From CAWGYQ01 sp963817395 (GTDB taxonomy: Bacteria > Acidobacteriota > Vicinamibacteria > Vicinamibacterales > CAVPJW01), in contig CAWFOC010000008.1 of assembly GCA_963817395.1 (NCBI GenBank), positions 186,001 to 250,000 on the forward strand: a stretch of 64,000 bases of DNA, given 5' to 3'. A program made the translations under genes and the position numbers. Positions 34,424 through 43,632 of the stretch are shown here, one piece after another. The notes below the pieces were generated by a model, which was given only the letters and a program-made list of their open reading frames with translations, was not told the DNA's origin and did no database searches. How positions within the stretch are numbered: position 1 is the first letter of the stretch; every line of letters begins with the position of its first letter.

Positions 34424-34927
34424 TTACGGCCCTGCCGCGCCAGACTTCTCAATCCGCCCGAACATGTGACCACCCATCGCGCCGTGCTGCCAGGTGCCCG
34501 CGTAGCGGTCGCCGTAGAAGAACAGCCGCACGCTGAACGTGCCCATCCCGGGGATGTCGTAATCCGTCATCATGATGACGGGCGTATCGCCAATCCAGCG
34601 CATCGGCACCGTGAAAGGCACCGTGACATCCGTGTCTCCATGGCGCATGCGGGCGTTGAAGCGCCACAAATCGTCGCCGATCTTCTCGACACTCGAGAAA
34701 TCGTACCGGTCGGGCCGGGCCGGCTGGTCCTCGCGGCCCGTGACGGTGAAGTAGCCGACGAGCGCCGCGCCGCGCAGACGCTCGCTGAACTGCCGCTCCA
34801 GATCGGTGAGTGATTCGGGGTCGACCGTGCGGCCGAGGCCCATGCGTCCCGCGAGCCAGCCGCCCGAGAAGACGCCGACGAGGATCAGGGCCAGAAGAGC
34901 GAGCCAGAGCAGTCGTCGTGCTGTCAT
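34424..34927 (-). CDS. Membrane-anchored protein of unknown function
   Basis: A 167-residue protein with one N-terminal hydrophobic helix (LLWLALLALILVGVFSGGWLAG), probably a signal anchor. The rest is soluble and beta-rich ('DRYDFSSVEKIGDDLWRFNARM', 'VTVPFTVPMRWIGDTPVIMMTDYDIPGMGTFSVRLFFYGDRYAGTW'). I do not recognise a family with certainty. It follows the MetE-like gene by 7 bases on the same strand, so the two are probably co-transcribed. Confidence 0.65.
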   Translation of the reverse strand: MTARRLLWLALLALILVGVFSGGWLAGRMGLGRTVDPESLTDLERQFSERLRGAALVGYFTVTGREDQPARPDRYDFSSVEKIGDDLWRFNARMRHGDTDVTVPFTVPMRWIGDTPVIMMTDYDIPGMGTFSVRLFFYGDRYAGTWQHGAMGGHMFGRIEKSGAAGP

Positions 34928-34934
34928 CGTCGAC

Positions 34935-36044
34935 CTACCAGACCGCCCGCGCCGTCTCGGCCACCAGTTCCAGCTTGCGGCGCTGATCGTGCGCCGTGAG
35001 CCGATTGCCCTCTGCCGTTGAGGCGAATCCGCACTGGGGGCTGAGCGCGAGCCGGTCGAGAGGGACAACCTGCGCGGCTTCGGCGATGCGCGCGCGCAGC
35101 TCGTCCGGAGTTTCGAGTCGTGGCTTCTTCGAGCTCACGAGACCGAGCACCACGACCCGATCGTCTGGCACATGGCGCAACGGTTCGAACGTGCCCGAGC
35201 GCTCATCGTCGTATTCGAGCAGGAAACGGTGAAAGCGGGTCCGGCTGAACACGTGTTCGGCAATCCGATCGTACCCGCCCGAGGCGTAGAACATGCTCTG
35301 GTAGTTGCCGCGACAGATGTGAATGCCGAAGGTCATGCCGGGATGGCCGTCGATGATGGCGTTGTCGAGCTCGATGCACGCGTCGAGCATCCTGGCCGGA
35401 TCGCTGCCACGCTGACGGTAGCCCTCGCGGATGGATTCGTCGAGCAGCGCCGCATACTGCGGCGCGTCAATCTGCACGTACTCGCAGCCAAGCCGCCGGA
35501 GCTCTTCGATTTCACGGCGTGTGAAGTCCACGAGATCGGCGAGATACGCGTCGCGAGTCGCGTAGGCCGCCGTCGACTTGTCCTTGTCGTAGTACGCGGC
35601 GGCCTGCTGGGCGCTCACGAGCGTCACCTTAACGGGGCGGCTCGTCCGGCCGCGCAGATAGGTGAACTCCTCGACCGTCATCTGACGCCGCCAGCGGAGC
35701 TTGTCGACGACGACGGGGCGCCTCAACGTGAGCTGATTGCCCTGCTCGTCGTGGAAGGGAATGGCCCACCCGGCGAACTTGTCGAAGCCTTCGAGCGACT
35801 CGATCAGATGGCCGAAGAAGGCGTAGCGACGCTGTTCGCCGTCGGTCACGACGTCGAGACCGGCGGCTTCCTGAAGCGTCACACTTTCACCGACGGCGCG
35901 ATCTTCGATCTTCTTGAACTCGGCCGGCTCGAGCTCGCCGGCCTCGAGACGCGCACGCGCCTCGAGCAGGTACGGTGGACGAAGCAGACTGCCGATGCCC
36001 TCGCTGCGAATGGTGGTCACGCCTGATCCTCGCGGAGGCGCCAT
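34935..36044 (-). CDS. Cobalamin-independent methionine synthase C-domain (MetE/UROD-like) family protein
   Basis: A 369-residue single-domain (beta/alpha)8 protein. The likely zinc ligands are the His and Cys of 'FGIHICRGN' and the Cys of 'LALSPQCGFAS', the pattern of the MetE C-terminal domain and its relatives. It lacks the MetE N-terminal half, so full methyltetrahydrofolate-homocysteine activity is not assured. Relatives act on thiol substrates such as coenzyme M or in methyl transfer. ATG 36044 was chosen; it lies about 60 bases from the divergent pca promoter. A link to aromatic degradation is only positional. Confidence 0.8.
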   Translation of the reverse strand: MAPPRGSGVTTIRSEGIGSLLRPPYLLEARARLEAGELEPAEFKKIEDRAVGESVTLQEAAGLDVVTDGEQRRYAFFGHLIESLEGFDKFAGWAIPFHDEQGNQLTLRRPVVVDKLRWRRQMTVEEFTYLRGRTSRPVKVTLVSAQQAAAYYDKDKSTAAYATRDAYLADLVDFTRREIEELRRLGCEYVQIDAPQYAALLDESIREGYRQRGSDPARMLDACIELDNAIIDGHPGMTFGIHICRGNYQSMFYASGGYDRIAEHVFSRTRFHRFLLEYDDERSGTFEPLRHVPDDRVVVLGLVSSKKPRLETPDELRARIAEAAQVVPLDRLALSPQCGFASTAEGNRLTAHDQRRKLELVAETARAVW

Positions 36045-36104
36045 CCTAACATGCAGCGCGCCTCCGATGGATCGTGCGAAACCGGCGCGCCGCGAAGGTT
36101 TGTC

Positions 36105-36134
36105 TTGACTCCGGGCCGTCGACACGACTAATTA
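36105..36134 (+). promoter_or_regulatory. Predicted promoter of the pca operon
   Basis: TTGACT (36105-36110) with an 18-base spacer to TAATTA (36129-36134), then the pcaH ATG only 10 bases later. The 5' leader would be very short. The facing MetE-like gene starts 60 bases away. Confidence 0.4.
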
Positions 36135-36144
36135 CCAGTCACTC

Positions 36145-36816
36145 ATGCAACGCCCGGATCCGCCGTTGCTCTATTCCGATTATCGAAGCACCCGTCACCG
36201 CGCGCCGCTGCTTGCGCCGGTTCCCATTGCCCCCGGCGCTGACGAGCTCCACGCGCCAGTCTTCGATCGGTCGCTCTTCACCAGCGCGGACGCCGACTTG
36301 ACCCGCCAGTCCTCAGGCGAGCCTCAGGGTCAGCGCATCGTCGTGGCCGGCCGCGTGCTCGACTCGGACGGCCGGCCGGTTCGCGAGTCGCTCGTGGAGA
36401 TCTGGCAATCGAATGCGGCGGGCCGCTACGCGCACGACGCGGACCAGCACGACGCCCCGCTCGATCCGCACTTTCGGGGCTTCGGCCGTACGCTGACGGA
36501 CCGTGACGGCTGGTATCGATTCGTGACGGTCAAGCCTGGCGCGTATCCCTGGCAGAACCACCCGAATGCCTGGCGTCCCGCGCATATTCATTTTTCGCTG
36601 TTCGGCTCATCGGCTCCGGAGCGTCTCGTCACGCAGATGTACTTTCCGGGCGATCCGCTCTTTCCCTACGATCCGATTTTTGGCAGCGTGCCGGCCGATG
36701 CCCGCGACCGATTGATCTCGCATTTCGACCTCTCGCTCACGCTCGAGGGCAGCGCCCTCGGGTTTCGCTTCGATATCGTGCTCGCCGGGCGCGAATCGAC
36801 GCCCTTCGGCCTCTGA
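36145..36816 (+). CDS. pcaH: Protocatechuate 3,4-dioxygenase, beta subunit
   Basis: A 223-residue subunit carrying the iron site. Expected Fe ligands are Tyr in 'AAGRYAHDADQHD', Tyr in 'GAYPWQNHPNAWRPAHIHFSLFG' and the two His of the latter. The intradiol fold motif 'RVLDSDGRPVRESLVEIWQSNAAGRY' is clear. With PcaG it opens the protocatechuate ring to 3-carboxy-cis,cis-muconate. First gene of a tight five-gene operon, 6 bases before pcaG. Confidence 0.94.
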   Translation: MQRPDPPLLYSDYRSTRHRAPLLAPVPIAPGADELHAPVFDRSLFTSADADLTRQSSGEPQGQRIVVAGRVLDSDGRPVRESLVEIWQSNAAGRYAHDADQHDAPLDPHFRGFGRTLTDRDGWYRFVTVKPGAYPWQNHPNAWRPAHIHFSLFGSSAPERLVTQMYFPGDPLFPYDPIFGSVPADARDRLISHFDLSLTLEGSALGFRFDIVLAGRESTPFGL

Positions 36817-36822
36817 GGCACG

Positions 36823-37347
36823 ATGGACGACGTCAAGGCGCGCCTCACCCCTTCGCAGACAATCGGCCCGTTTTTCCGGCACGGCCTCGAGTGGGCCGTC
36901 GCGGCCAGACTGCCTCCGCTGGCCGAAGACGAGTGGATGATTCAAGGAGCCGTGATCGACGCGCTCGGCATCGGCGTGTCCGATGCGATGATCGAGGTCT
37001 GGCAGCCTGCGCTGCCGCCCCGCGCGACCGGCTCGGTGGCGCAAGGCTTCCAGCGCGTGTACACGGACGAAGCCGGACGCTTCGCGTTCGTCGTGCGCCG
37101 CTCCGGTCAGGGTTCGTGTGTGATACATGTCACGGTGTTCGCGCGGGGCTTACTGGTCGAACTACGGACACGCGTGTATGTGGGAGCGACGACTGATGCA
37201 CTGAGAGAGTGTTCCGAGTTGCGCAGCCTGCCGGAGGAACGTCTGGCCACCCTGATGGCAACGACGATTGATAGCGAGCAGCGCACGCTCGAGTGGTCGG
37301 TGCGTCTCCAGGGTGACCGGGAAACCGTCTTCTTCTCGTATTCTTGA
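36823..37347 (+). CDS. pcaG: Protocatechuate 3,4-dioxygenase, alpha subunit
   Basis: A 174-residue subunit of the same intradiol fold, without iron ligands, as expected for alpha. Recognisable stretches are 'LTPSQTIGPFFRHGL', 'VIDALGIGVSDAMIEVWQP', 'GFQRVYTDEAGRFAFVV' and 'HVTVFARGLLVELRTRVYV'. It pairs with PcaH. It is slightly shorter than typical alpha subunits (about 200). Confidence 0.92.
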   Translation: MDDVKARLTPSQTIGPFFRHGLEWAVAARLPPLAEDEWMIQGAVIDALGIGVSDAMIEVWQPALPPRATGSVAQGFQRVYTDEAGRFAFVVRRSGQGSCVIHVTVFARGLLVELRTRVYVGATTDALRECSELRSLPEERLATLMATTIDSEQRTLEWSVRLQGDRETVFFSYS

Positions 37348-37377
37348 GATCATGCCCAGCGTCGAGGCCCCGCCCTC

Positions 37378-38742
37378 ATGACCATCTCTCCGGCTGGGGC
37401 GGTAACCGGCCTCGCACCGGAAGCCATCCCGGCTGCTGCCTACATCGACGCCATCCTGCGCTTCGAGACAGCGCTGGCGCGCGCACAGGCCTCGCTGCAG
37501 CTGATTCCGCGCGAAGCCGCCGCGTCCATTGAGGCCGCCGCGGCGGATTTCGTCCCCGATATCCGGGCCATTGGCGTGGCGGCCTTCGCTGCCGGCACGC
37601 CGGTCGTCGAGCTGCTCGACCAGTTCGGATCGCATGTGGCCGGCCGAGATCGGGAAGCCCGTGCCTATCTCCATCTCGGCGCGACGTCGCAGGATGCGCT
37701 CGATACCGCCACGGTGCTGTGTCTCGAGCCACTCGTGTCGAAAGCACTCGTGGCGCTCAACGAGAGCAGAAACGCGGGTATCCGCCTCGCGAGGGCCCAC
37801 GTCCGGAGCCCGATGCTGGCGCGCACGCTGCTGCAGGCTGCCGGAGTGACCACGTTCGGATTCAAGGTCGCGCAATGGAGTGTCGCGCTCGGGCGTTGTG
37901 AACGCCGCCTCCGCCACGCCAGAGGAGAGGCGCTCGTGGTTCAGCTCGCCGGGTCGATTGGTTCAGGACAGGCCTTTGGCGATCGCTGGGAAGCCCTGCA
38001 GGCGGCTCTGGCCCGTGAGCTTGGATTGGCCACGGCCGAGGGGGGAACCTGGCAGATGATGCGCGACGCCTGGGTCAACCTGCTGACCCAGCTTGCGCTG
38101 GCCACAGGCGTCGCCGCGAAGATCGCCGGCGACGTGGCCCTGATGAGCCAGAGCGAGATTCGCGAGGCCGCCGAACCGATGGCCGATCGTGGCCGATCGT
38201 CCGCGATGCCTCACAAACAGAATCCGGTCCGCTCCATGCGAATCCGGGCGTGCGCCCACGTGGTTCAGGGCCTCACGGCGAGTCTTCTCTCCACGCTGCC
38301 GGTGGAGCACGAGCGGGGACTTGGCACCTGGCAGGCCGAGCTGTCGGTAGCGCCTCCGCTCGTGGCCCACGCGCTCGCGGCGCTCGAAAGTTTGAATGAT
38401 CTGCTCAACGGTCTTCATTTCGACGCGTCTCGCGCGCAGGAAAACATCGAAGCCACACGAGGCCTCGTCTTTTCCGAGAGGGCCGTGGAGGAGCTTGCCA
38501 GGCCGCTGACCAGGGCGGTGGCCTCACGGCTCGTCGACGAGGCCTGCCGCCAGGCACGAGCATCCGGCAGTCACCTGCGGGACGCTCTCGAAACCGCCAT
38601 TGAACGCGAATCATCCATTGGCGATCGTCGCCAATCGCTCGCCGTGGCCCTGGATGGTGTCTTCGATCCCCGGAGCGCCATCGATGCGGCCGAACGCGCA
38701 GCCATGCGAGCGCTCGGTGACATGGAGGCATCACGCCCGTGA
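37378..38742 (+). CDS. pcaB: 3-Carboxy-cis,cis-muconate cycloisomerase
   Basis: A 454-residue enzyme of the fumarase/aspartase superfamily. The signature loop 'GRSSAMPHKQNPVRSM' holds the catalytic Ser, 'HLGATSQDALDTA' is the second conserved region and 'VEHERGLGTWQAEL' a third. It lactonises 3-carboxymuconate to 4-carboxymuconolactone, the second step after PcaHG. Overlaps pcaC by 4 bases. Confidence 0.93.
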   Translation: MTISPAGAVTGLAPEAIPAAAYIDAILRFETALARAQASLQLIPREAAASIEAAAADFVPDIRAIGVAAFAAGTPVVELLDQFGSHVAGRDREARAYLHLGATSQDALDTATVLCLEPLVSKALVALNESRNAGIRLARAHVRSPMLARTLLQAAGVTTFGFKVAQWSVALGRCERRLRHARGEALVVQLAGSIGSGQAFGDRWEALQAALARELGLATAEGGTWQMMRDAWVNLLTQLALATGVAAKIAGDVALMSQSEIREAAEPMADRGRSSAMPHKQNPVRSMRIRACAHVVQGLTASLLSTLPVEHERGLGTWQAELSVAPPLVAHALAALESLNDLLNGLHFDASRAQENIEATRGLVFSERAVEELARPLTRAVASRLVDEACRQARASGSHLRDALETAIERESSIGDRRQSLAVALDGVFDPRSAIDAAERAAMRALGDMEASRP

Positions 38743-39128
38743 ATCAACCAGACGATCCGGACTTCGAAGACGGGCTGAAGCGCAGGCGCGAGATTCTGGG
38801 CGACGCCTGGGTCGATCGCTCGCTCAGCAGCCGGACGCCGTTCAACGAGGAGTTCCAGTCGCTCGTCACCCGCTATGCGTGGAAGGAAATCTGGACGCGC
38901 CCGGGACTTCCCGCCGAGACCCGGCGGTTTCTGGTGCTGGCGATGACGATCGCCCTGGGCCGCTGGGACGAGTTCGATCTGCACTTCCGAGCCGCGCTCG
39001 AACATGGCGTGTCTTCCGATGCGCTCAAGGAAGTGCTGCTGCAGGCAGCCGTGTACTGCGGGGTGCCTGCCGCCAATACAGCGTTCCACCGTGCGCAGGC
39101 GATCATCACATCGCTCGAGCGTCCGTAG
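38739..39128 (+). CDS. pcaC: 4-Carboxymuconolactone decarboxylase
   Basis: A 129-residue AhpD-like protein: 'GDAWVDRSLSSRTPFNEEFQSLVTRYAWKEIWTRPGL' and 'ALEHGVSSDALKEVLLQAAVYCGVPAA' are typical of PcaC. It decarboxylates carboxymuconolactone to the enol-lactone hydrolysed by PcaD. The start is GTG within the pcaB stop region. The separate pcaC/pcaD arrangement contrasts with the fused PcaL of some actinobacteria. Confidence 0.93.
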   Translation: MNQPDDPDFEDGLKRRREILGDAWVDRSLSSRTPFNEEFQSLVTRYAWKEIWTRPGLPAETRRFLVLAMTIALGRWDEFDLHFRAALEHGVSSDALKEVLLQAAVYCGVPAANTAFHRAQAIITSLERP

Positions 39129-39144
39129 TTTCGTTTCTCGACAC

Positions 39145-39918
39145 ATGCCTTCGACGCGCTCCAGGCCCGCACTGCACTACATTCAGGCGGGCCAGGGTCC
39201 GCCCTTGATCTTCAGCCACGCGCTTGGGTGCAATCTGCGCATGTGGGACGGCGTGGCTCGAGCCTTCGAACCCACGCACACCGTCGTCTGCTACGACACA
39301 CGATGTCATGGCCAGAGCGAAGTCATGGCGGCTCCGACGAGCATGAGTGATCTGGTCAGTGACGCCGTTCGGCTGATTGACGAGCTCGATTGCGAGTCGG
39401 TGACGTGGGTTGGTCTGTCGATGGGCGGCATGATCGGCCAGGGGTTGGCAATCGCTCACCCAGAACGGGTCGAGCGGCTGGTCCTCGCCAACACCACGAG
39501 CCGCTATCCGGCCGACGCGCGTCCGCTGTGGGCCGAGCGAGCGCGGATTGCCCGTGCCGACGGAATGCACGCGCTGGCGGCACTGATCATGTCGCGATAT
39601 TTCTCGCCGATGTTCCTCGCCAGCCGGCCCGACATCGTCGAGATGTTCCGACAGGACGTCCTCAGCGTGGATCCGCTGGGATACGCCGCATGTTGCGAGG
39701 CGATCGAGTCGCTCGACTATCATGCCGGGCTCAGACGCATCGTCTGTCCGACACTGGTGATCGCGGGCGGAGCCGATGCGGCGGCGTCACCCGCCGTGCC
39801 ACAGGAGATCGCCGAGCAGATCCCCGGCGCCAGCTTGGCCGTCATGGAAACAGCGGGGCACTTGAGCGCAGTCGAACAGCCCGAGGAGTTCGTGAGGTTG
39901 CTTCGAGCCTTCCTGTAG
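39145..39918 (+). CDS. pcaD: 3-Oxoadipate enol-lactonase
   Basis: A 257-residue alpha/beta hydrolase. The catalytic triad is visible: nucleophile Ser in 'TWVGLSMGGMIGQGLA', Asp in 'LVIAGGADAAASP' and His in 'METAGHLSAVEQPEEF'. It hydrolyses the enol-lactone to 3-oxoadipate. The pathway's last steps (PcaIJ, PcaF) are not in this window. It faces the transporter gene on the other strand. Confidence 0.9.
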   Translation: MPSTRSRPALHYIQAGQGPPLIFSHALGCNLRMWDGVARAFEPTHTVVCYDTRCHGQSEVMAAPTSMSDLVSDAVRLIDELDCESVTWVGLSMGGMIGQGLAIAHPERVERLVLANTTSRYPADARPLWAERARIARADGMHALAALIMSRYFSPMFLASRPDIVEMFRQDVLSVDPLGYAACCEAIESLDYHAGLRRIVCPTLVIAGGADAAASPAVPQEIAEQIPGASLAVMETAGHLSAVEQPEEFVRLLRAFL

Positions 39919-39961
39919 TTTGCTCCGCGCGGCGACGCTCGCGGCCGATTGTGCTCGACGC

Positions 39962-41302
39962 TTACGCGAGAACCGCGCGCGGCACGTGACGCCGGACGAG
40001 CGCCAGGCAGAAGAACACGAGTGCCATGGCGATGCCGATCAGCCCGAAGAATGCGGCGCTGCCGGCCTCGAGCGCCCAGGCGCCCGCATACGTGCTCAGG
40101 ACGCCCCCCGATCGGCCAACCGCCACCGCGGTTCCCACACCCGTGGCGCGGACCGGGGTGGGGTAGACGTGCGTGGCGAGAGCGTACATCGTCGTCTGGA
40201 CGGCGTTGATCAGCCCGCCCGTGATTCCCAGCATCACCACGATTTGGAACGTGTTCGAGGTCGGGCCGAAGCTCATCGCGCCGAGCACGAGCGCACCGGT
40301 GACCGCCCCGGCGGACATGCTCAACATCGTGGCCCTCGATCCGAGTCGGGTCATGACCAACCCGCCACAGATCGCGCCGGCAACCCCTCCCATATTGAAC
40401 GCCGCGAGACCATTGCCGGCGACGCTGATATCAAGGCCCGCGCCAGTCAGCATCGACGGCACCCAGTTGAAAGCCGTATAGACGGCCAGCAGGCAAAAGA
40501 AAAACGAGCCCCACAGCGCCAGCGTATCGCGGCGAATGTCGCGGGCGAAGAGCGTGCCCATCGAGGCCTGCGAGACGATCTTCTCGTTCGAATCGATGAA
40601 CGCCGCGTCCGGTCGAACGTCGTATCCCAGCCTCTTCAGGATCGCGGCGAGCTCGGGCCAGCGCCGCTGTCTGTGCGCGAGATAGCGTGGAGATTCCGGC
40701 AGGAATCGCATCAGGATGAATGCCACGATCGCGGGCAACACTCCTCCGAGCGCAAAGAGCGCCCTCCACCCGACGGCGGGCAGGGCCCGGCCGGCCACGA
40801 GCGCCGCCAGCATGCCGCCGAGCGGCACGCACACAATCGTCAGCGTCACCGCAAATGGGCGATGACGCCGCGGGACGTACTCGGACGCGAGCGCCGCCGC
40901 GTTTGGCAGCGCTCCGCCGAGCCCGAGGCCGGCTGCGAAACGCAGCGCGGCGAGTTGCCAGACGGTGTCCGCGACGGCGACCGCGGCGGTCAGCGGCCCG
41001 AACAGCAGCATGCTCCCGATCAGTGCGGTCTTGCGTCCCAGTCGATCGCCGGCGACACCTGCGGCCGCGCCGCCCACCATCATGCCGAACATGCCCGCTG
41101 CCAGCACGGGGGCGAAGGCCGCGCGCGACATGCTCCAGTCGCGCATCATGGCCGGCACCGCGATGCCCAGCAGCTGGTTGTCCGCGCCGTCGAAGACGAT
41201 GGCCAGGGCGGTGAGCGCGACGAAGAGCTTCTGCCGGCTTCCCCAGCGCCCCTCGTCGAGCAGGCGGCCGGCGTCCACGAGATCGGGTGACGCGGGAGTC
41301 AC
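39962..41302 (-). CDS. MFS transporter, aromatic acid:H+ symporter (AAHS/PcaK-like) family
   Basis: About 446 residues and 12 hydrophobic segments. The MFS loop is 'AGDRLGRKTALIGS', and early 'ALAIVFDGADNQLLGIAVPAMMRDWSMS' matches the AAHS family, where the Asp-Gly-x-Asp of helix 1 is important for substrate uptake. It probably imports an aromatic acid such as protocatechuate, 43 bases from the end of the pca operon. Start GTG 41302 overlaps the aldo/keto reductase stop; a longer upstream frame has no membrane character. Confidence 0.85.
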   Translation of the reverse strand: MTPASPDLVDAGRLLDEGRWGSRQKLFVALTALAIVFDGADNQLLGIAVPAMMRDWSMSRAAFAPVLAAGMFGMMVGGAAAGVAGDRLGRKTALIGSMLLFGPLTAAVAVADTVWQLAALRFAAGLGLGGALPNAAALASEYVPRRHRPFAVTLTIVCVPLGGMLAALVAGRALPAVGWRALFALGGVLPAIVAFILMRFLPESPRYLAHRQRRWPELAAILKRLGYDVRPDAAFIDSNEKIVSQASMGTLFARDIRRDTLALWGSFFFCLLAVYTAFNWVPSMLTGAGLDISVAGNGLAAFNMGGVAGAICGGLVMTRLGSRATMLSMSAGAVTGALVLGAMSFGPTSNTFQIVVMLGITGGLINAVQTTMYALATHVYPTPVRATGVGTAVAVGRSGGVLSTYAGAWALEAGSAAFFGLIGIAMALVFFCLALVRRHVPRAVLA

Positions 41303-42279
41303 GAAAAGCCGATCACCGGGTGCGGCGTGTACGGCTCTTCGAGTGAGGCGATTTCGTCTGGCGTCAATCGGACCGAGAGCGCCGCCACGGCGTCGTGCAG
41401 GTGTTCCTGCCGGGACGCGCCGACGATCGGCGCGGTGACGATCGGCTTGTGCAGCAGCCAGGCGAGCGCAATCTGGGCTCGCGGCACGCGGCGGTCCGCG
41501 GCAATCTTCGTGACGCGATCGAAGACGCGCCGATCGGCCTCGACGGTCGAGGCGTACAGCGTCTTGCCGAAGTCGTCGGTTCTGAAGCGCTCGGTCTCCT
41601 CGTTCCACTCACGCGTGAGGCGTCCGCGCGCGAGCGGGCTCCACGGAAGCACGCCGATCCCTTCCGCGGCGCAGAGCGGCAACATCTCCCGCTCCTCCTC
41701 GCGGTACAGGAGGTTGTAGTAGTTCTGCATGCTCACAAACCGCGTCCATCCGTGTCGCTCGGCGACGTGGAGCGCCTTGGTGAATTGCCACGCGTACATC
41801 GATGACGCGCCGATATATCGGGCCTTGCCCGCCTTGACGACGTCGTGCAGCGCCTCGAGCGTTTCCTCGATGGGGGTCCGGTAGTCCCACCGATGAATCT
41901 GATAGAGATCGACGTAGTCCATGCCCAGCCGCGCGAGGCTCTCATCGATGGCCGCCAGAATCGCTTTCCGCGACAGGCCCATCGCGTTGGGCGCCTTGCG
42001 ATTCGGGTAGAAGACCTTCGTCGCCACCACGATGTCCCGCCGGACGGCGAAGTCGCGGAGGGCCCGGCCGACAATCTCTTCGCTGGTGCCGTCGGAATAC
42101 GCGTTCGCCGTGTCGAAGAAATTGATCCCGAGCTCGATGGCCTGCCGAATCAAGGGACGGCTCCGCTCTTCGTCCAGGGTCCATGGATGCGCGCCGCGTT
42201 CCGGCACGCCGTAGGTCATGCACCCGAGGCACAAGGGGGAAACCTCAATCCCCGTTCGTCCGAGCTTGACATACTGCAT
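41299..42279 (-). CDS. Aldo/keto reductase
   Basis: A 326-residue NADPH-dependent reductase. Catalytic residues sit in 'FFDTANAYSDGTSEE' (Asp, Tyr), 'VVATKVFY' (Lys) and 'QIHRWDYRTPIEETLEALHDVV' (His). The C-terminal 'APIVGASRQEHLHDAVAAL' binds the cofactor's phosphate. It resembles the YajO/1-deoxyxylulose-related subgroup, but the substrate cannot be set. Its end overlaps the MFS start, so they form one unit and may serve the same aromatic pathway. Confidence 0.88.
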   Translation of the reverse strand: MQYVKLGRTGIEVSPLCLGCMTYGVPERGAHPWTLDEERSRPLIRQAIELGINFFDTANAYSDGTSEEIVGRALRDFAVRRDIVVATKVFYPNRKAPNAMGLSRKAILAAIDESLARLGMDYVDLYQIHRWDYRTPIEETLEALHDVVKAGKARYIGASSMYAWQFTKALHVAERHGWTRFVSMQNYYNLLYREEEREMLPLCAAEGIGVLPWSPLARGRLTREWNEETERFRTDDFGKTLYASTVEADRRVFDRVTKIAADRRVPRAQIALAWLLHKPIVTAPIVGASRQEHLHDAVAALSVRLTPDEIASLEEPYTPHPVIGFS

Positions 42280-42334
42280 CGTCGATCTCGTGCGGCTGTC
42301 ACACCACCAGGCGGTGGCAGGCCGCGTCGATACG

Positions 42335-43549
42335 ATGGTACGCTCCGCGTCAAGCCTCGCCGAAGGCTTGGGTAGCCTCACGGCGTGCGATGAGATGGGA
42401 AGCACTTCATCGAATGAGGCTCGCCCCTCAGGCCCGCCGGTATCGACTTGGCGCCTGGCCGTTGCCGCACTGGCGTCGGCCGCCGTGGTGGCCTCGGCTC
42501 CGTTCATGGGGCAGATGCGCGCCGTGCTTCGATCGGCGTTCCCGGCTCAGTTCGTGGCCATTGTCGGGGCCGCCGTGGCGGGAGCGATCGCTCTGGCCAT
42601 GTTCGCCGCCGTGCGCAGCATTCGTCACAGGCGGGTGGCGCGGTACAGCGCGATCGCAGCAGCCTTCATTCTCGGTCTCGTCTATGGTGCGGCCTTCCGC
42701 ACCGGCATTCCCGAGGTCGACGTTGTCGAGCGGGTGCACTTCGTCGAGTACGGCCTGCTGACGTTTCTTTTCTACCGCGCGTGGCGATCAATCGGCGACC
42801 CTACCATCATCATCTTGCCGCTGCTGGCCGGCGTTCTCGTGGGCTCGGTGGAGGAATGGTTCCAGTGGTTCATTCCAAACCGTGTGGGCGAGGCGCGCGA
42901 CGTGTTGCTGAATCTCGCGGCCGTCGCGTGCGGGTTGTTGTTCAGTTTTGGCGTCGATCCGCCGGAGTCATTCAGCCGGCGGCTCCACCCGGGATCGGCG
43001 ACCCGCATTGGCGTTCTGGCGATCATCGTCGTGTTGACGTTTGCGATGTTTGCGCACTCGGTGCATCTTGGTTACAGCGTCGGTCACCCGGACCTGGGTT
43101 CGTTCAAGTCGCGGTATCGGGACCAGGAGCTGACCTCGCTCTCGGCGGATCGCGCCGCACGATGGCGGCAGAGTCCTCCGACGGTTCTCAGACGGCTCTC
43201 TCGTGAAGATCAGTACATGGACGAAGGGCTGTGGCACGTGCAACGTCGAAACGAGGCGTGGGCCACCGGCGATCACGACAGTGCGTGGAGCGAAAATCGA
43301 ATCCTCGAGGAATTCTTTGCGCCGGTTCTGGATGCTCCCTCCTACGTGTCGGCCACCGGCCATCGCTGGCCGTCGGCGCAGAGGGCTGAAGCCGCCGCGC
43401 GCGGTGCCAACCGCGCGAGACCGTACGTCAGCGACGCCGAGCCTCATCCCATCCTGACGTGGTCGAAGCCGTTGTTCTGGTCTGCGGTTGGGATGCTGTG
43501 CGCGCTGATCGGATTGTCGGTTCGTCGATTCGACCGGCGCCGCCGCTGA
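42335..43549 (+). CDS. VanZ-like family membrane protein
   Basis: A membrane protein of about 404 residues. Helices include 'LAVAALASAAVVASAPFM' and 'AFPAQFVAIVGAAVAGAIALAMFAAV'. The VanZ-type motif is 'VHFVEYGLLTFLFYRAW' with 'LAGVLVGSVEEWFQWFIPNRVGEARDVLLNLAAVACGLLF', followed by a second hydrophobic region and a polar C-terminus of unknown role. A later in-frame ATG at 42395 is also possible as the start. The family name derives from VanZ, but teicoplanin resistance is not implied. Confidence 0.7.
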   Translation: MVRSASSLAEGLGSLTACDEMGSTSSNEARPSGPPVSTWRLAVAALASAAVVASAPFMGQMRAVLRSAFPAQFVAIVGAAVAGAIALAMFAAVRSIRHRRVARYSAIAAAFILGLVYGAAFRTGIPEVDVVERVHFVEYGLLTFLFYRAWRSIGDPTIIILPLLAGVLVGSVEEWFQWFIPNRVGEARDVLLNLAAVACGLLFSFGVDPPESFSRRLHPGSATRIGVLAIIVVLTFAMFAHSVHLGYSVGHPDLGSFKSRYRDQELTSLSADRAARWRQSPPTVLRRLSREDQYMDEGLWHVQRRNEAWATGDHDSAWSENRILEEFFAPVLDAPSYVSATGHRWPSAQRAEAAARGANRARPYVSDAEPHPILTWSKPLFWSAVGMLCALIGLSVRRFDRRRR

Positions 43550-43632
43550 CGGCCGTCACGCTCAGACTGCCGCATCGGACCGGAATGCCCGAGCTACGGT
43601 TGCCGCGCGGTTTTTACGGCTAAGCTACAGCC

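Noticed and set aside
39920..41290. 456-codon plus-strand open frame over the MFS gene
   Set aside because: Low-complexity His/Arg/Gln shadow; the minus strand encodes a convincing 12-helix transporter.
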